A DNA stretch of 64,000 bases from Soehngenia sp. (lineage in GTDB: Bacteria; Bacillota; Clostridia; Tissierellales; Tissierellaceae): assembly GCA_024637045.1 (NCBI GenBank), contig JAGXFX010000003.1, positions 1-64,000 of the forward strand, in the 5' to 3' direction. Below are positions 9,587 to 18,815 of this stretch, piece after piece. Within the stretch, counting starts at the first letter, position 1, and every line of letters begins with the position of its first letter. The position numbers and the translations under genes are program-made. The notes beneath the pieces were generated by a model, which saw nothing but the letters and a program-made list of their open reading frames with translations, was not told the DNA's origin and searched no databases.

Positions 9587-10162
9587 ATGATGAATCAAGA
9601 TCTAAAACAGCTTATATACTGCAGCGTATCCTTCAGCAAAGGAGGCTATACATACTACTACAGGACTGAGGATGTAAGCATCGAAGTAGGGGACAAGGTA
9701 GTAGTACCGGTTGGTCCCGACAAATTTGAAAGAGTGGGTGTAGTTGAGGAAATTGAACACTTGAATTCTCAGGATGTACCATACCCAATAGAAAAAACCA
9801 AGTTTATACTAAGAAAATGGGCTAAGGAAGACTCTGATAGGACATCTGATGAGTTTATCCTTCTTGACAATGAAACTCACTCAGCAAAGATAAGAGTTTG
9901 GGGAGAAATCAAGGATGGTTGTCTAAAAATATCAGGACAGGACATTGGTAGAGCTCCAGATGACGCCTTTGATGACAATGAATATGAGTATTTCTATGAC
10001 TTTGACAGTTACAACACAGAAAGACTATTTAAATTACTCTCAGATGAAAACGATGACCCAGTTGACGAGTTTATCAGTCGCTTTAGTGGATTGTTTGGCA
10101 TAAAGGCTTTACGGGAGTTCTGTGAGGAGAATAGGATCAAGTATAGATTCTTTTCTTTTTAA
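9587..10162 (+). CDS. Conserved hypothetical protein, beta-barrel-like N-terminus
   Basis: I do not recognise a named family for this 191-residue protein. Residues about 17-55 (GGYTYYYRTEDVSIEVGDKVVVPVG) look like the small beta-barrel of the PriA N-terminal domain type, a guess from the D-V-xVGDxVxVPxG pattern. The second half contains GEIKDGCLKISGQDIG followed by a very acidic, aromatic stretch and ends RFFSF. No signal peptide is present. The start has AGGAGG 7 bases upstream. It sits 62 bases before the first helicase, so it is probably the first gene of that cluster and may serve the same nucleic-acid process. Confidence 0.75.
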   Translation: MMNQDLKQLIYCSVSFSKGGYTYYYRTEDVSIEVGDKVVVPVGPDKFERVGVVEEIEHLNSQDVPYPIEKTKFILRKWAKEDSDRTSDEFILLDNETHSAKIRVWGEIKDGCLKISGQDIGRAPDDAFDDNEYEYFYDFDSYNTERLFKLLSDENDDPVDEFISRFSGLFGIKALREFCEENRIKYRFFSF

Positions 10163-10224
10163 GATAGAGCATTAAAACAAATTGAAAGTAAACAGGATTT
10201 ATCCAACATGGAAGGAGAAAATCT

Positions 10225-13200
10225 ATGGACAACGGATTATATGAGAAAATCATTGATAATATTCTCAAAGAAGAATTAGAATCTTTGAACAATATGGAGA
10301 CTAGGAGTATAGATGACAATGAGCTTCCAAGAGTACTTTCAATTTCATATCAAAAAAGTATTAGAGAACTAATTTCAAAGATTCCTAATAAAGCTGATAG
10401 AAATGAATTCATAAATAGTCTAAATGAAGTTCTTAAACTAGGTCATTTTGATTATGTTAGCGATAAGTTTATGGAGTTACTAGCGACCCATGAAGATAAA
10501 GATCATTTTGATGATCTGGTTAAAAATAGACCCAAAACATCGATCGCTTCTAGCACACTCTTCACTGGGTTTACAGGCCCAACTCTAGAAAGTGAATTAA
10601 GTAAGGAAATTAGAACTGCTGATGAAGTAGATTTTCTAGTATCATTCATAAAATATAGTGGATTAAGACTAATTTATGATGACCTGGTTGAACTAACTAA
10701 GAAAAAGAAATTACGAGTAATAACAACTTCATACATGGGAGCATCAGACTACAAGGCAATTTTAGAACTATCTAAATTGCCTAATACAGAAGTAAAAATT
10801 TCATTCGATACTAAGAGGACCAGGCTTCATGCCAAAGCATATTTTTTCAAGAGAAATACAGGCTTTAGTACTGCATACATAGGATCATCTAACATATCAA
10901 ATCCTGCTTTATCAAATGGATTAGAATGGAACTTAAAGATATCAGAATATACATCTAAGGATGTGGTAGATAGTTTTATTAAGAATTTTGAAACTTACTG
11001 GAACGATGATGAGTTCATAACTTTTGACCCCAATGATGAACAAGTGAGAAATGAGTTAAAAGAATCATTACAACCACAAATTGGTGATGATTCTAGTACT
11101 CATGTTTTTTTTAATCTTAAACCTTATTCGCATCAAAGAGAAATACTAGAAGATTTAAGACTAGAAAGAGAAGAATATAATTCATACAGAAATTTGGTGG
11201 TGGCTGCAACCGGAACTGGAAAGACTATGATTGCTGCCTTTGATTATAAATCCCAGATAGAAGCTGGAGATAAGAAACTACTTTTCCTTGCTCACAGAAA
11301 GGAAATTTTAGAACAAAGTCTGTATACATTTAGAAATGTACTAAAGGACCAAAACTTTGGCGAACTATGGGTGGATGGTATAGATCCTGTTTACAAAGAA
11401 CACGTTTTTGCTTCGATTCAAACACTTAACTCAAATAGAAAGTTTGAAGAATTTGAACTTAATCATTTTGATTACATCGTTATTGATGAGTCACATCATG
11501 CTTCTGCTTCGACTTATTTGAGAATACTAGAATATTTTGATCCTGAAATATTACTAGGATTAACAGCAACACCTGAAAGAATGGATGGAGGAAATATTCT
11601 AGAGCATTTTAATAACAGAATTGCGTCGGAAATAAGATTAACAGATGCGATCAATCGAAAATTATTATCCCCATTCCACTATTTTGGAGTGTCAGACTCT
11701 GAAGATCTTAGTCATTTAAGATGGTCTAGGGGAGGTTATGAGATCAGTGAACTTGAGAATGTATACACAAAATCAAAACAGAGGGTTCAAGTTATAATTG
11801 ATGCAATGGAAAGATACCTGAAGGATTTACACAGTTTTAAAGCCATAGGCTTCTGTGTTAGTAAGAAACATGCAGATTTTATGGCTGATTCATTCAATAA
11901 GGCAAAAATTCCTTCAATTTCACTGCATTCTGATGTGGATAAAGAAACTAGGAAAGTTGCAAAGAAAAAGCTCCAAAAGGGAGAGGTCAATTGCATTTTC
12001 ACAGTGGACTTATTTAATGAAGGAGTAGATATACCAGATATAGATACTGTACTGTTCTTAAGGCCTACTGAATCTCTGACAATATTTATTCAACAATTAG
12101 GAAGGGGTTTAAGATTGTCAGATAATAAAGAGGCATTGACAGTATTGGATTTTGTCGGCAGAGCACATGAAAATTATGACTTTACTTTTAAGCTAAGAAT
12201 CTTAACTGGAAAGACCCGACGAGGGATAAAAGAAGAGATTAATGATGATTTTCCCAATATGCCTATTGGTTGCCATATTAAGCTTGAAAGAATTGCTAAG
12301 GAATATATATTGAATAATATTCAGTCTTCAATATTTAACGTTAGCGATCTTCGAAAGATGATCATAAACTTTAGCCTCAATTTCTCTAGTGAGTTAAATC
12401 TAAAGAATTTCTTAGATAATTACGGTATAGACAAAGATAGGTTTTATTCCAGGTATTCATTCATAAGGCTTTTAGTTGATACTAGTATTAAAAAAGAGTA
12501 CCATGCAAGAAATGAAAATGAGTTAAGGAGTGCATTAAGAAGGTTCTCTCAGGTAGACTCAAAAAGATTACTGGCATTTGCAAAAATAACTCTATCCAAG
12601 GATGTTGATTTAAGAAAAATATCAACTGATGATAATAAGATGTTAGGAATGCTTCATTATACTATATGGGGAGACAAACCTAAGCTTAGCTACGAGGATT
12701 CCTTAAGAGAGCTGAAGGACAATAATAAAGATATTGTAGATGAAATATTAAGTATCATAGACTACAATATGGATTCAATTAGACTCATTGAGAAAGAATA
12801 TGAAGATATTTGTATACCACTTGATATTTATGCATCTTATAGTGTAGATCAAATTATGGTTGCATTTGGAATGACAACTGAGAGCTTTAAATTTCCAATG
12901 CGTCAAGGTGTAATCTTTGTAAAAGGTAAGATTACAGACATCTTCTTTATTACAATAAATAAGAATGAAGAGGATTACCTGCCTTCCACTATGTACAATG
13001 ATTATGCAATCAATAGTGAGTTGTTCAACTGGGAATCACAAAGCACCACTGGAGTTGGGACACCAACTGGGGAACGCTATATTAATGACAGAAGTGAAGA
13101 ACATAAAGTATTGCTATTTGTTAGAGAGTATAAGCAGAGGTTTAACCAAGCTCAACCATATACATTTTTAGGTAATGCAAGATATGTTTCTCATAAAGGA

Positions 13201-13287
13201 GACTATCCAATACAAATCGTATGGAGAATGGATCATCCTATACCTGAAAGGGTTATCATGGAATCAAATTTACGGGTGGTTAATTAA
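10225..13287 (+). CDS. PLD-like nuclease / SF2 helicase fusion with C-terminal DUF3427-type region
   Basis: The 1020-residue protein has three parts. After a leader of about 100 residues, a phospholipase-D-like domain (about 110-265) shows HAKAYFF (H about 201) and IGSSNIS, one HKD half-site. A superfamily-II helicase core (about 300-640) shows Walker A ATGTGKT (about 327), DESHH (about 420), LTATPER, FNEGVDIPDID and QQLGRGLR (about 622). The remaining 380 residues fit the DUF3427 region found behind such helicases. AAGGAG precedes ATG 10225. A single PLD motif suggests dimerisation to form the nuclease site. It is followed 107 bases later by a paralogue. Such fusions are linked to DNA repair or phage defence; the role here is inferred. 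Confidence 0.88.
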   Translation: MDNGLYEKIIDNILKEELESLNNMETRSIDDNELPRVLSISYQKSIRELISKIPNKADRNEFINSLNEVLKLGHFDYVSDKFMELLATHEDKDHFDDLVKNRPKTSIASSTLFTGFTGPTLESELSKEIRTADEVDFLVSFIKYSGLRLIYDDLVELTKKKKLRVITTSYMGASDYKAILELSKLPNTEVKISFDTKRTRLHAKAYFFKRNTGFSTAYIGSSNISNPALSNGLEWNLKISEYTSKDVVDSFIKNFETYWNDDEFITFDPNDEQVRNELKESLQPQIGDDSSTHVFFNLKPYSHQREILEDLRLEREEYNSYRNLVVAATGTGKTMIAAFDYKSQIEAGDKKLLFLAHRKEILEQSLYTFRNVLKDQNFGELWVDGIDPVYKEHVFASIQTLNSNRKFEEFELNHFDYIVIDESHHASASTYLRILEYFDPEILLGLTATPERMDGGNILEHFNNRIASEIRLTDAINRKLLSPFHYFGVSDSEDLSHLRWSRGGYEISELENVYTKSKQRVQVIIDAMERYLKDLHSFKAIGFCVSKKHADFMADSFNKAKIPSISLHSDVDKETRKVAKKKLQKGEVNCIFTVDLFNEGVDIPDIDTVLFLRPTESLTIFIQQLGRGLRLSDNKEALTVLDFVGRAHENYDFTFKLRILTGKTRRGIKEEINDDFPNMPIGCHIKLERIAKEYILNNIQSSIFNVSDLRKMIINFSLNFSSELNLKNFLDNYGIDKDRFYSRYSFIRLLVDTSIKKEYHARNENELRSALRRFSQVDSKRLLAFAKITLSKDVDLRKISTDDNKMLGMLHYTIWGDKPKLSYEDSLRELKDNNKDIVDEILSIIDYNMDSIRLIEKEYEDICIPLDIYASYSVDQIMVAFGMTTESFKFPMRQGVIFVKGKITDIFFITINKNEEDYLPSTMYNDYAINSELFNWESQSTTGVGTPTGERYINDRSEEHKVLLFVREYKQRFNQAQPYTFLGNARYVSHKGDYPIQIVWRMDHPIPERVIMESNLRVVN

Positions 13288-13394
13288 AAAAATATATTAT
13301 GAGTAATAGTATTGCTAAGATATAATATAGTACACGGAAAATACATTTAATATGATACCTAAATAAACTGCAATTTCGGGATTGGAGGATCATT

Positions 13395-15842
13395 ATGAAG
13401 ATTCCAAAAGAAGCAATTCTCAACAACGTAATAACAGGAGATGAAGACAATTATCTTTCCTATTGGCTTAAGCAGTCTATTAAGCGGGCTAATAGGATTG
13501 ATATAATTGTCTCTTTTCTTATGGAATCAGGTGTGAAGATGTTAGTTGAGGATCTCAAGGATGCAATTGATAAGGGAGTGAAGGTTAGAATTCTTACTGG
13601 GAACTATTTAAGCATAACTCAACCCCAGGCATTGTATCTACTTAGGGATGTATTGGGAGATAGAATTAAATTGAGATTCTACAGTGAAAAGAACAAATCA
13701 TTTCATCCGAAGGCATATATTTTCCACTATGAAGATGACGGGGAGGTTTTCATAGGATCCTCCAATATTTCTAGAGGTGCATTGACGAATTCTATAGAAT
13801 GGAATTATAGACTTACAAAGGGTAATAATGTAGAGGATTTTAAAGCATTTGCAGATAGTTTTGAGAATCTTTGGAAAAACCATTCTTATGATATAGATGA
13901 CAAGGTTCTTGCTAGCTATGCCAGATCTTGGATAAGACCAAAGATATATAAAAAGATGTTTGAAGAAGATGAAACAAATGTTTTAGATATTATTGAGCCA
14001 CGAGGTGCTCAAATTGAAGCTCTTTATGAGCTTAAAAAGACAAGAGAGGAAGGTTTTGACAAGGCTCTTGTTATTGCATCAACTGGAATTGGGAAGACTT
14101 ATCTAGCTGCATTTGATTCAAAAGAATATGAAAGAGTATTGTTTGTAGCTCATAGAGAAGAGATAATCAAGCAAGCAATGAATAGCTTTGGAATAGTATC
14201 ACCTGAGAAAACAACAGGACTTTTCTACGCAGATAAGAAGGATTATGAAAGAGATGCCGTATTTGCGATCGTAAATACACTGGGCAAGGATGATTACTTG
14301 AATGATGATTATTTTGCTAAGGATGCATTTGATTATATTATCATAGATGAGTTTCATCATGCTGCTGCGAATACTTACAAAAGGGTTTTAGATTACTTCG
14401 AGCCTAAGTTTTTACTGGGCTTGACAGCAACTCCCGAGAGAATGGATAATAAGGATGTATTTGAGCTTTGCGATTATAATGTTGCTTATGAGATCCGATT
14501 AAAAGAAGCAGTGAATCGTGGCGAACTGGTTCCATTTGATTATTATGGAGTACATGATGACACCGTAGATTATGATACCATTGAATTCAAGAATGGAAGG
14601 TATAATGACCAGGCACTTGAAAAAGCTCTACAGATAAATAAAAGAGCTGATAAAATAATACAAAACTTTGAGAAGTACAGCTCCAAAAGAGCCTTAGGCT
14701 TTTGCACATCAAAAGCTCATGCTGAATATATGGCAAAGTTTTTTAATGAGAATGGAATAGCCTCAGCTGCTGTTTATAGTGGTGAACAGGGAGAACATAC
14801 TCAGGGAAGGGATATAGCAATAAATAATCTAAAAAATGGAGAAGTAAGGGTTGTCTTCTCTGTTGATATGTTCAATGAGGGCTTGGATGTACCAAGTGTG
14901 GATCTTGTTATGTTTCTTAGACCAACACAATCTCCGACAATATTCTTACAGCAACTGGGAAGAGGATTAAGAAAGAGTAGAGATAAAGAGAAGCTTATAG
15001 TAATTGACTTTATAGGAAATTACAAGAAGGCAAACTTGATACCGTTTTTATTAAGCGGTAGACCTTATAAGAAGAGCGATGTGTTAAAAAAACCGGTGCT
15101 GGAGTTTGAATATCCCGAGGATTGTCATATAGACTTCGATCTTCAGGTTATAGACATATTTAAGAAGCTGGCACAAAGAGATTTATCAATTAAGGATATG
15201 ATAGAACAAGAGTACTATAGAGTTAAGGAACTTAATAATAAAAAGCCAACTCGGACAGAGATGTTTGTTCTTATGGATGAAGATGTCTATTCTAGAGCTA
15301 GAAGAAATGCAAGTTTAAGTCCATTCAAGGGATATTTGAGCTTCCTCAATAATTTAGATGAACTTACATTAGGTGAAGAGAAACTGAAAAGTTCGTTAGC
15401 AGGTGATTTTATCAATATGGTCGAAAAAACATCAATGTCAAAAACATACAAGATGCCTGTGCTTCTTGCATTTTATAACGATGGTGAAATGAAGATGGAG
15501 ATTGATGACGAGGATCTGTTTAAAAGCTTTAAGATATTTTACTCCAATTCATCTAATGCTGTAGATATGCTTAAGGATTCTTCAACAAAGAATTACAAGC
15601 AATGGGGCAAAGATAAGTACGTAGATTTGGCAAAGAGAAATCCGGTACATTTTCTTGTTAAGACACATAGCGATTACTTTTATATTAGTGAAAAAGGAAA
15701 TATGTGTTTGAATGAATCACTAAGAGAATATGTGGATAATAGAGAGTTTTTGGGCCATTTTAAGGATGCCGTAAACTTTAGGACGAAGGAATTCTATAAG
15801 AATAGACTAGAGAAGAAAATGAAAGATTTAGGTATAGAGTAA
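13395..15842 (+). CDS. Second PLD-like nuclease / SF2 helicase fusion (paralogue)
   Basis: This 815-residue protein has the same architecture as its upstream neighbour but lacks the N-terminal leader of about 100 residues. The PLD half-site is HPKAYIF (H about 103) with GSSNISRGAL. The helicase core shows Walker A STGIGKT (about 229), DEFHH (about 317), LTATPER (about 341), FNEGLDVPSVD and QQLGRGLR (about 519). The C-terminal 280 residues diverge clearly from the first copy. GGAGG precedes the ATG. DESHH in one copy and DEFHH in the other, plus diverged C-termini, argue for an old duplication with separate roles rather than a recent tandem copy. The HIT gene follows after 25 bases. Confidence 0.87.
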   Translation: MKIPKEAILNNVITGDEDNYLSYWLKQSIKRANRIDIIVSFLMESGVKMLVEDLKDAIDKGVKVRILTGNYLSITQPQALYLLRDVLGDRIKLRFYSEKNKSFHPKAYIFHYEDDGEVFIGSSNISRGALTNSIEWNYRLTKGNNVEDFKAFADSFENLWKNHSYDIDDKVLASYARSWIRPKIYKKMFEEDETNVLDIIEPRGAQIEALYELKKTREEGFDKALVIASTGIGKTYLAAFDSKEYERVLFVAHREEIIKQAMNSFGIVSPEKTTGLFYADKKDYERDAVFAIVNTLGKDDYLNDDYFAKDAFDYIIIDEFHHAAANTYKRVLDYFEPKFLLGLTATPERMDNKDVFELCDYNVAYEIRLKEAVNRGELVPFDYYGVHDDTVDYDTIEFKNGRYNDQALEKALQINKRADKIIQNFEKYSSKRALGFCTSKAHAEYMAKFFNENGIASAAVYSGEQGEHTQGRDIAINNLKNGEVRVVFSVDMFNEGLDVPSVDLVMFLRPTQSPTIFLQQLGRGLRKSRDKEKLIVIDFIGNYKKANLIPFLLSGRPYKKSDVLKKPVLEFEYPEDCHIDFDLQVIDIFKKLAQRDLSIKDMIEQEYYRVKELNNKKPTRTEMFVLMDEDVYSRARRNASLSPFKGYLSFLNNLDELTLGEEKLKSSLAGDFINMVEKTSMSKTYKMPVLLAFYNDGEMKMEIDDEDLFKSFKIFYSNSSNAVDMLKDSSTKNYKQWGKDKYVDLAKRNPVHFLVKTHSDYFYISEKGNMCLNESLREYVDNREFLGHFKDAVNFRTKEFYKNRLEKKMKDLGIE

Positions 15843-15867
15843 AGATTTCAAAAGGAGGAGAAGCAGA

Positions 15868-16236
15868 ATGGATTGTATTTTTTGCAATCTGGAAAGAACA
15901 AAAATAATACTTGAAAATGAGGGAGCACTAGCTGTTTTTGATGTTTTTCCAGTGAATGAAGGACATATGCTTATTGTACCTAAGAGACATATTGAAACAT
16001 ACTTCGATTCCAGTGAAGAAGACAAGAAATACCTTTGGGATTTAATGGAGAAGTGTAAGAGATACTTGGACAAAAAGTATAGTCCTGACGGATATAATAT
16101 TGGTATAAATTGTGGTGAAGCTGCAGGACAGACTGTCATGCATCTTCATATCCATCTGATCCCCAGGTATGTTGGAGACATTGAAAATCCTAGAGGAGGA
16201 GTAAGAGGAGTAATTCCTGAAAAGAGAATCTACTAA
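15868..16236 (+). CDS. HIT family nucleotide hydrolase/transferase
   Basis: A 122-residue HIT protein with the signature H92-L-H94-I-H96 in MHLHIHLIPR and an N-terminal C3-x2-C6 pair common in zinc-binding HIT proteins. Members hydrolyse dinucleoside polyphosphates or adenylylated products, including AMP on aborted DNA ligation ends. AAAGGAGGAG precedes the ATG, and only 25 bases separate it from the helicase stop. It is likely in the helicase transcription unit, which makes nucleotide or DNA-end processing an attractive but unproved role. Confidence 0.92.
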   Translation: MDCIFCNLERTKIILENEGALAVFDVFPVNEGHMLIVPKRHIETYFDSSEEDKKYLWDLMEKCKRYLDKKYSPDGYNIGINCGEAAGQTVMHLHIHLIPRYVGDIENPRGGVRGVIPEKRIY

Positions 16237-16284
16237 TAGAGGATATAATATGCATTGGAATTTATATTTGGATGAGGTGTGAAG

Positions 16285-17013
16285 ATGGAGAGAAATGATT
16301 TGCCAAATTATTTATTTGATAAGATAGCCTTAGTTGAGCCCTATCCTGAGAAGGTAGCTCCTACAAGAAAAAGGCTTGATATTACAGCTTTCTTCCCGGG
16401 AGGTTCAGGACTGTGGATGGAAGATGAAACTGATATAATTCCAGACATTCTTGTTCTTGGACAAGACTTTTCAAATGTTGTGGAATATGAGAGCATGATG
16501 AGAAATGAATCCACAGATTTAGATGGGCCTACTTGGAGAGAATTGATTAAACTATTTAGTTCAGCGAGTATTGATTTAAAGAGGTGCTTCTATTCAAATG
16601 TTTTTATTGGTTTAAGAGAGTCAAAGTCGATGGTGGGTAGATTTCCAGGATTCAAAGATAAAGAATTTGTAAAAAGGAACCTAGAATTTTTAAGGGAACA
16701 AATTAGTATAGTTAGACCAAATCTTGTCATAACACTGGGTAGACCTGCATCAGAGATGCTATCAAAATTATCCGATGATTTGATGATTGATTGGAAAGAT
16801 GGGAAAGCTCTTAGCAAACCTAATAATGGATTAAAGCATGATATTAAAATCGAAAATATACCTTACTCATGTGTGGCCTTGGAGCACCCTTCTATGAGAA
16901 ACTCAAATGTTAGAAGGCGAGTTCATTATAGTGATGGTATAGAATATTTTGGCAACGAAGCAGAAATTAAAATGCTGAAAGACGCAATGATAATATTTGA
17001 CAAGATAAACTAA
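16285..17013 (+). CDS. Uracil-DNA-glycosylase-like protein
   Basis: The 242-residue protein shows the two edge motifs of the UDG superfamily: ILVLGQDF (GQD at residues 59-61, like motif 1 of family-1 UDG) and VALEHPSMRNS (HPS near 200, like the DNA-intercalating motif 2). Between them are CFYSNVFIG and RPNLVITLGRPA, both usual in the fold. The exact subfamily is not one I recognise, and a catalytic Asp/His assignment is uncertain. ATG 16285 is chosen because GAGG lies 7 bases upstream; a GTG at 16279 is too close. It follows the HIT gene by 48 bases. Whether it removes uracil or merely uses the fold is unknown. Confidence 0.72.
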   Translation: MERNDLPNYLFDKIALVEPYPEKVAPTRKRLDITAFFPGGSGLWMEDETDIIPDILVLGQDFSNVVEYESMMRNESTDLDGPTWRELIKLFSSASIDLKRCFYSNVFIGLRESKSMVGRFPGFKDKEFVKRNLEFLREQISIVRPNLVITLGRPASEMLSKLSDDLMIDWKDGKALSKPNNGLKHDIKIENIPYSCVALEHPSMRNSNVRRRVHYSDGIEYFGNEAEIKMLKDAMIIFDKIN

Positions 17014-17119
17014 CAAAGGATTTACTGGGAGTTAAGTTCTTTCGAACTATGGAGTTGAAATGTAGGATAATTTTGGTATTATTAGAAGAATTTACATCTA
17101 TTTCAAAGGGGGTTAGAAA

Positions 17120-17410
17120 ACGACAATTATTGAGAAAGTCAGGGACACATTTATTGACAGTGATTTAGGCACAGTATATTCAAGAAGCGAAATTGTCGAT
17201 ATGGTAAATTCAAAATATGGTATAAATAAAGAGAGTATTATTCCAAGTGATTATTGCTATAACCTTGTAAATAAGGGCAAATTGGCAAATCCTGCTCTAG
17301 ATAAATTTAAGATTTTTGAGTGGATATCAAGAGGGAAGTATAAGTATGTAGGTGAAAACCATCTATATGAAGGAGTTGTTCTCAGTAATCCACGAAAGGA
17401 ACCAAGATAG
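17120..17410 (+). CDS. Small conserved protein, apparent ACG start codon
   Basis: A 96-codon frame begins TIIEKVRDTFIDSDLG and runs to TAG 17408-17410. The N-terminal 27 codons look like genuine protein: a helix, then VYSRSEIVDMVNSKYG resembling a winged-helix-like regulator. The first ATG in frame is at 17201 and lacks a ribosome site. An excellent AAAGGGGG lies 7 bases before an ACG at 17120, where ATG would be expected. Either ACG is used inefficiently or the start has mutated. The conserved core IIPSDYCYNLVNKG is seen in small proteins of unknown function next to restriction or repair genes (recollection). If only ATG is accepted, the gene is 17201-17410 (69 residues). Confidence 0.6.
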   Translation, partial: TTIIEKVRDTFIDSDLGTVYSRSEIVDMVNSKYGINKESIIPSDYCYNLVNKGKLANPALDKFKIFEWISRGKYKYVGENHLYEGVVLSNPRKEPR

Positions 17411-17596
17411 TAATCTAGATTAGCAAACCTATTAAACTAGTATGCAAGATATGAGAAAAAAGCATTATAATCACCCAAAGGCACAAAATATGGATTTTAT
17501 GACTAATGAAATAGATTTCATTGGAGCAATATTAATGATTATTTGCTTGGTATGCTAATAGGTGTTTTCTCTCAACCAAATTAATGGAGGTTAACT

Positions 17597-18460
17597 ATGA
17601 AAAAATATGTTATCACAACAGAAAGCGGTTCAGATTTATCGAAAGAAATTATTGATCGCTATAATATCCAAGTCATACCAATGCATGTAATTATGGATGA
17701 TCAAACATATCCAGATGGAAGCTTTGAAGTTCAAAAAGTATTTGATTTCTATGAGGAAACAGGAACTCTACCCAAGACATCAGGTTCTACACCTCAAGAT
17801 AACACAGAAGTTTTCAAAAAAGTTTTTGCCGAATATCCAGAAGCACATATAATCCACATTGCCTATTCAGCAGTAACAACTGTTTCCTTCAATGCGGCAA
17901 ATATTGCAGCTCAAGATTTTGAAAATGTCTATTTAGTAGACTCCAAGAATGTGTCTATTGGAGCAGCTGCTATTGTTAAAGCAACCGCTCAATTTATTGA
18001 AGATAATCCTAATAAAAGTCCTGAAGATATTATTGCTTTTGTAGAAGATATTCGCGAACGTACCCACATGCTTTTCCTGCCCAAAACACTTCTTTATCTA
18101 AGAGCTGGCGGTCGTGTCTCAAATTTAGCTTTTCTTGGAGCAAATATTTTGAAAATTTTTCCAAGTATCAAATTAGAAAATGGGTATTTGGTACCTGGAA
18201 GAAAATATCGTGGATCCTTTGATCGCTCTTTTAAAAAAATGATTAAGGATTTTTTTGAAAGCTATAACATTGACCCGGAGACCGTTTTAATAGTAGGTGC
18301 CCCTAGTGTTGATGATAATTACAAAGAAGTAATTTATAATCTGCTAATGGAAAATGGTGTGCAAGAAGCTAGATGGATGAGAGCTGGTGCTGTGATTTCA
18401 TGTCATGGTGGTCCCGGTGCGATCGGCATCGCAGGAATTGAAAAAGATATTACTAAATAG
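17597..18460 (+). CDS. DegV family fatty-acid-binding protein
   Basis: The 287-residue protein has the DegV fold, which buries a fatty acid between two domains; FakB members present it to the kinase FakA for phospholipid synthesis. Seen: YVITTESGSDLSKEI at the start, PKTSGSTPQDN (ligand-head region near residue 74), LVDSKNVSIGAA, LRAGGRVS and a terminal GAVISCHGGPGAIG. AATGGAGG precedes the ATG. No fakA is in the window. The gene is flanked by 186 and 355 bases of non-coding DNA and is likely monocistronic. Confidence 0.92.
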   Translation: MKKYVITTESGSDLSKEIIDRYNIQVIPMHVIMDDQTYPDGSFEVQKVFDFYEETGTLPKTSGSTPQDNTEVFKKVFAEYPEAHIIHIAYSAVTTVSFNAANIAAQDFENVYLVDSKNVSIGAAAIVKATAQFIEDNPNKSPEDIIAFVEDIRERTHMLFLPKTLLYLRAGGRVSNLAFLGANILKIFPSIKLENGYLVPGRKYRGSFDRSFKKMIKDFFESYNIDPETVLIVGAPSVDDNYKEVIYNLLMENGVQEARWMRAGAVISCHGGPGAIGIAGIEKDITK

Positions 18461-18815
18461 TATTAAGATTTGAGTTGTCAGAAAAGTATCCTTACAAGGT
18501 AGTGTATGAAAAATGTCTGGTATAATAAGAATAGCATCTAGAAAATCGAGTGTTGCTCTGTGGATAACTTACAGAGTTTAATAAGTATCTTTGTTGAAAA
18601 GTTGCAATCAATAATTTATCGGAAATGATTGATAGGTGGTGGTAAATAATGTTACAATATGTTAGAAACAGTCTTGATTCTTCGTGACATAGCGTTCTGT
18701 GAAGCTAATAAAAAATGCACGTGGAATTTAGGTATATCACATATTTATATATGCTATAATTAACTTTACTATAAATAATAATATTATTAATAAAATAAAA
18801 ACATAAGGGGTCTAC
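18461..18815 (+). promoter_or_regulatory. Leader of the giant surface-protein gene, extended -10 at 18752-18760
   Basis: The 355 bases before the SLH protein hold no gene I can support. TGCTATAAT at 18752-18760 is an extended -10 promoter element, 56 bases before the ATG. AAGGGG precedes the start. I looked for c-di-GMP riboswitch cores because such proteins are often controlled that way and found none. Confidence 0.5.

Noticed and set aside
9587..17410. Restriction-modification system
   Set aside because: No methyltransferase or specificity subunit is present; the helicases carry PLD rather than restriction-type domains.
18461..18815. Possible c-di-GMP riboswitch before the surface protein
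   Set aside because: I could not find the conserved core or paired arms of either known class.
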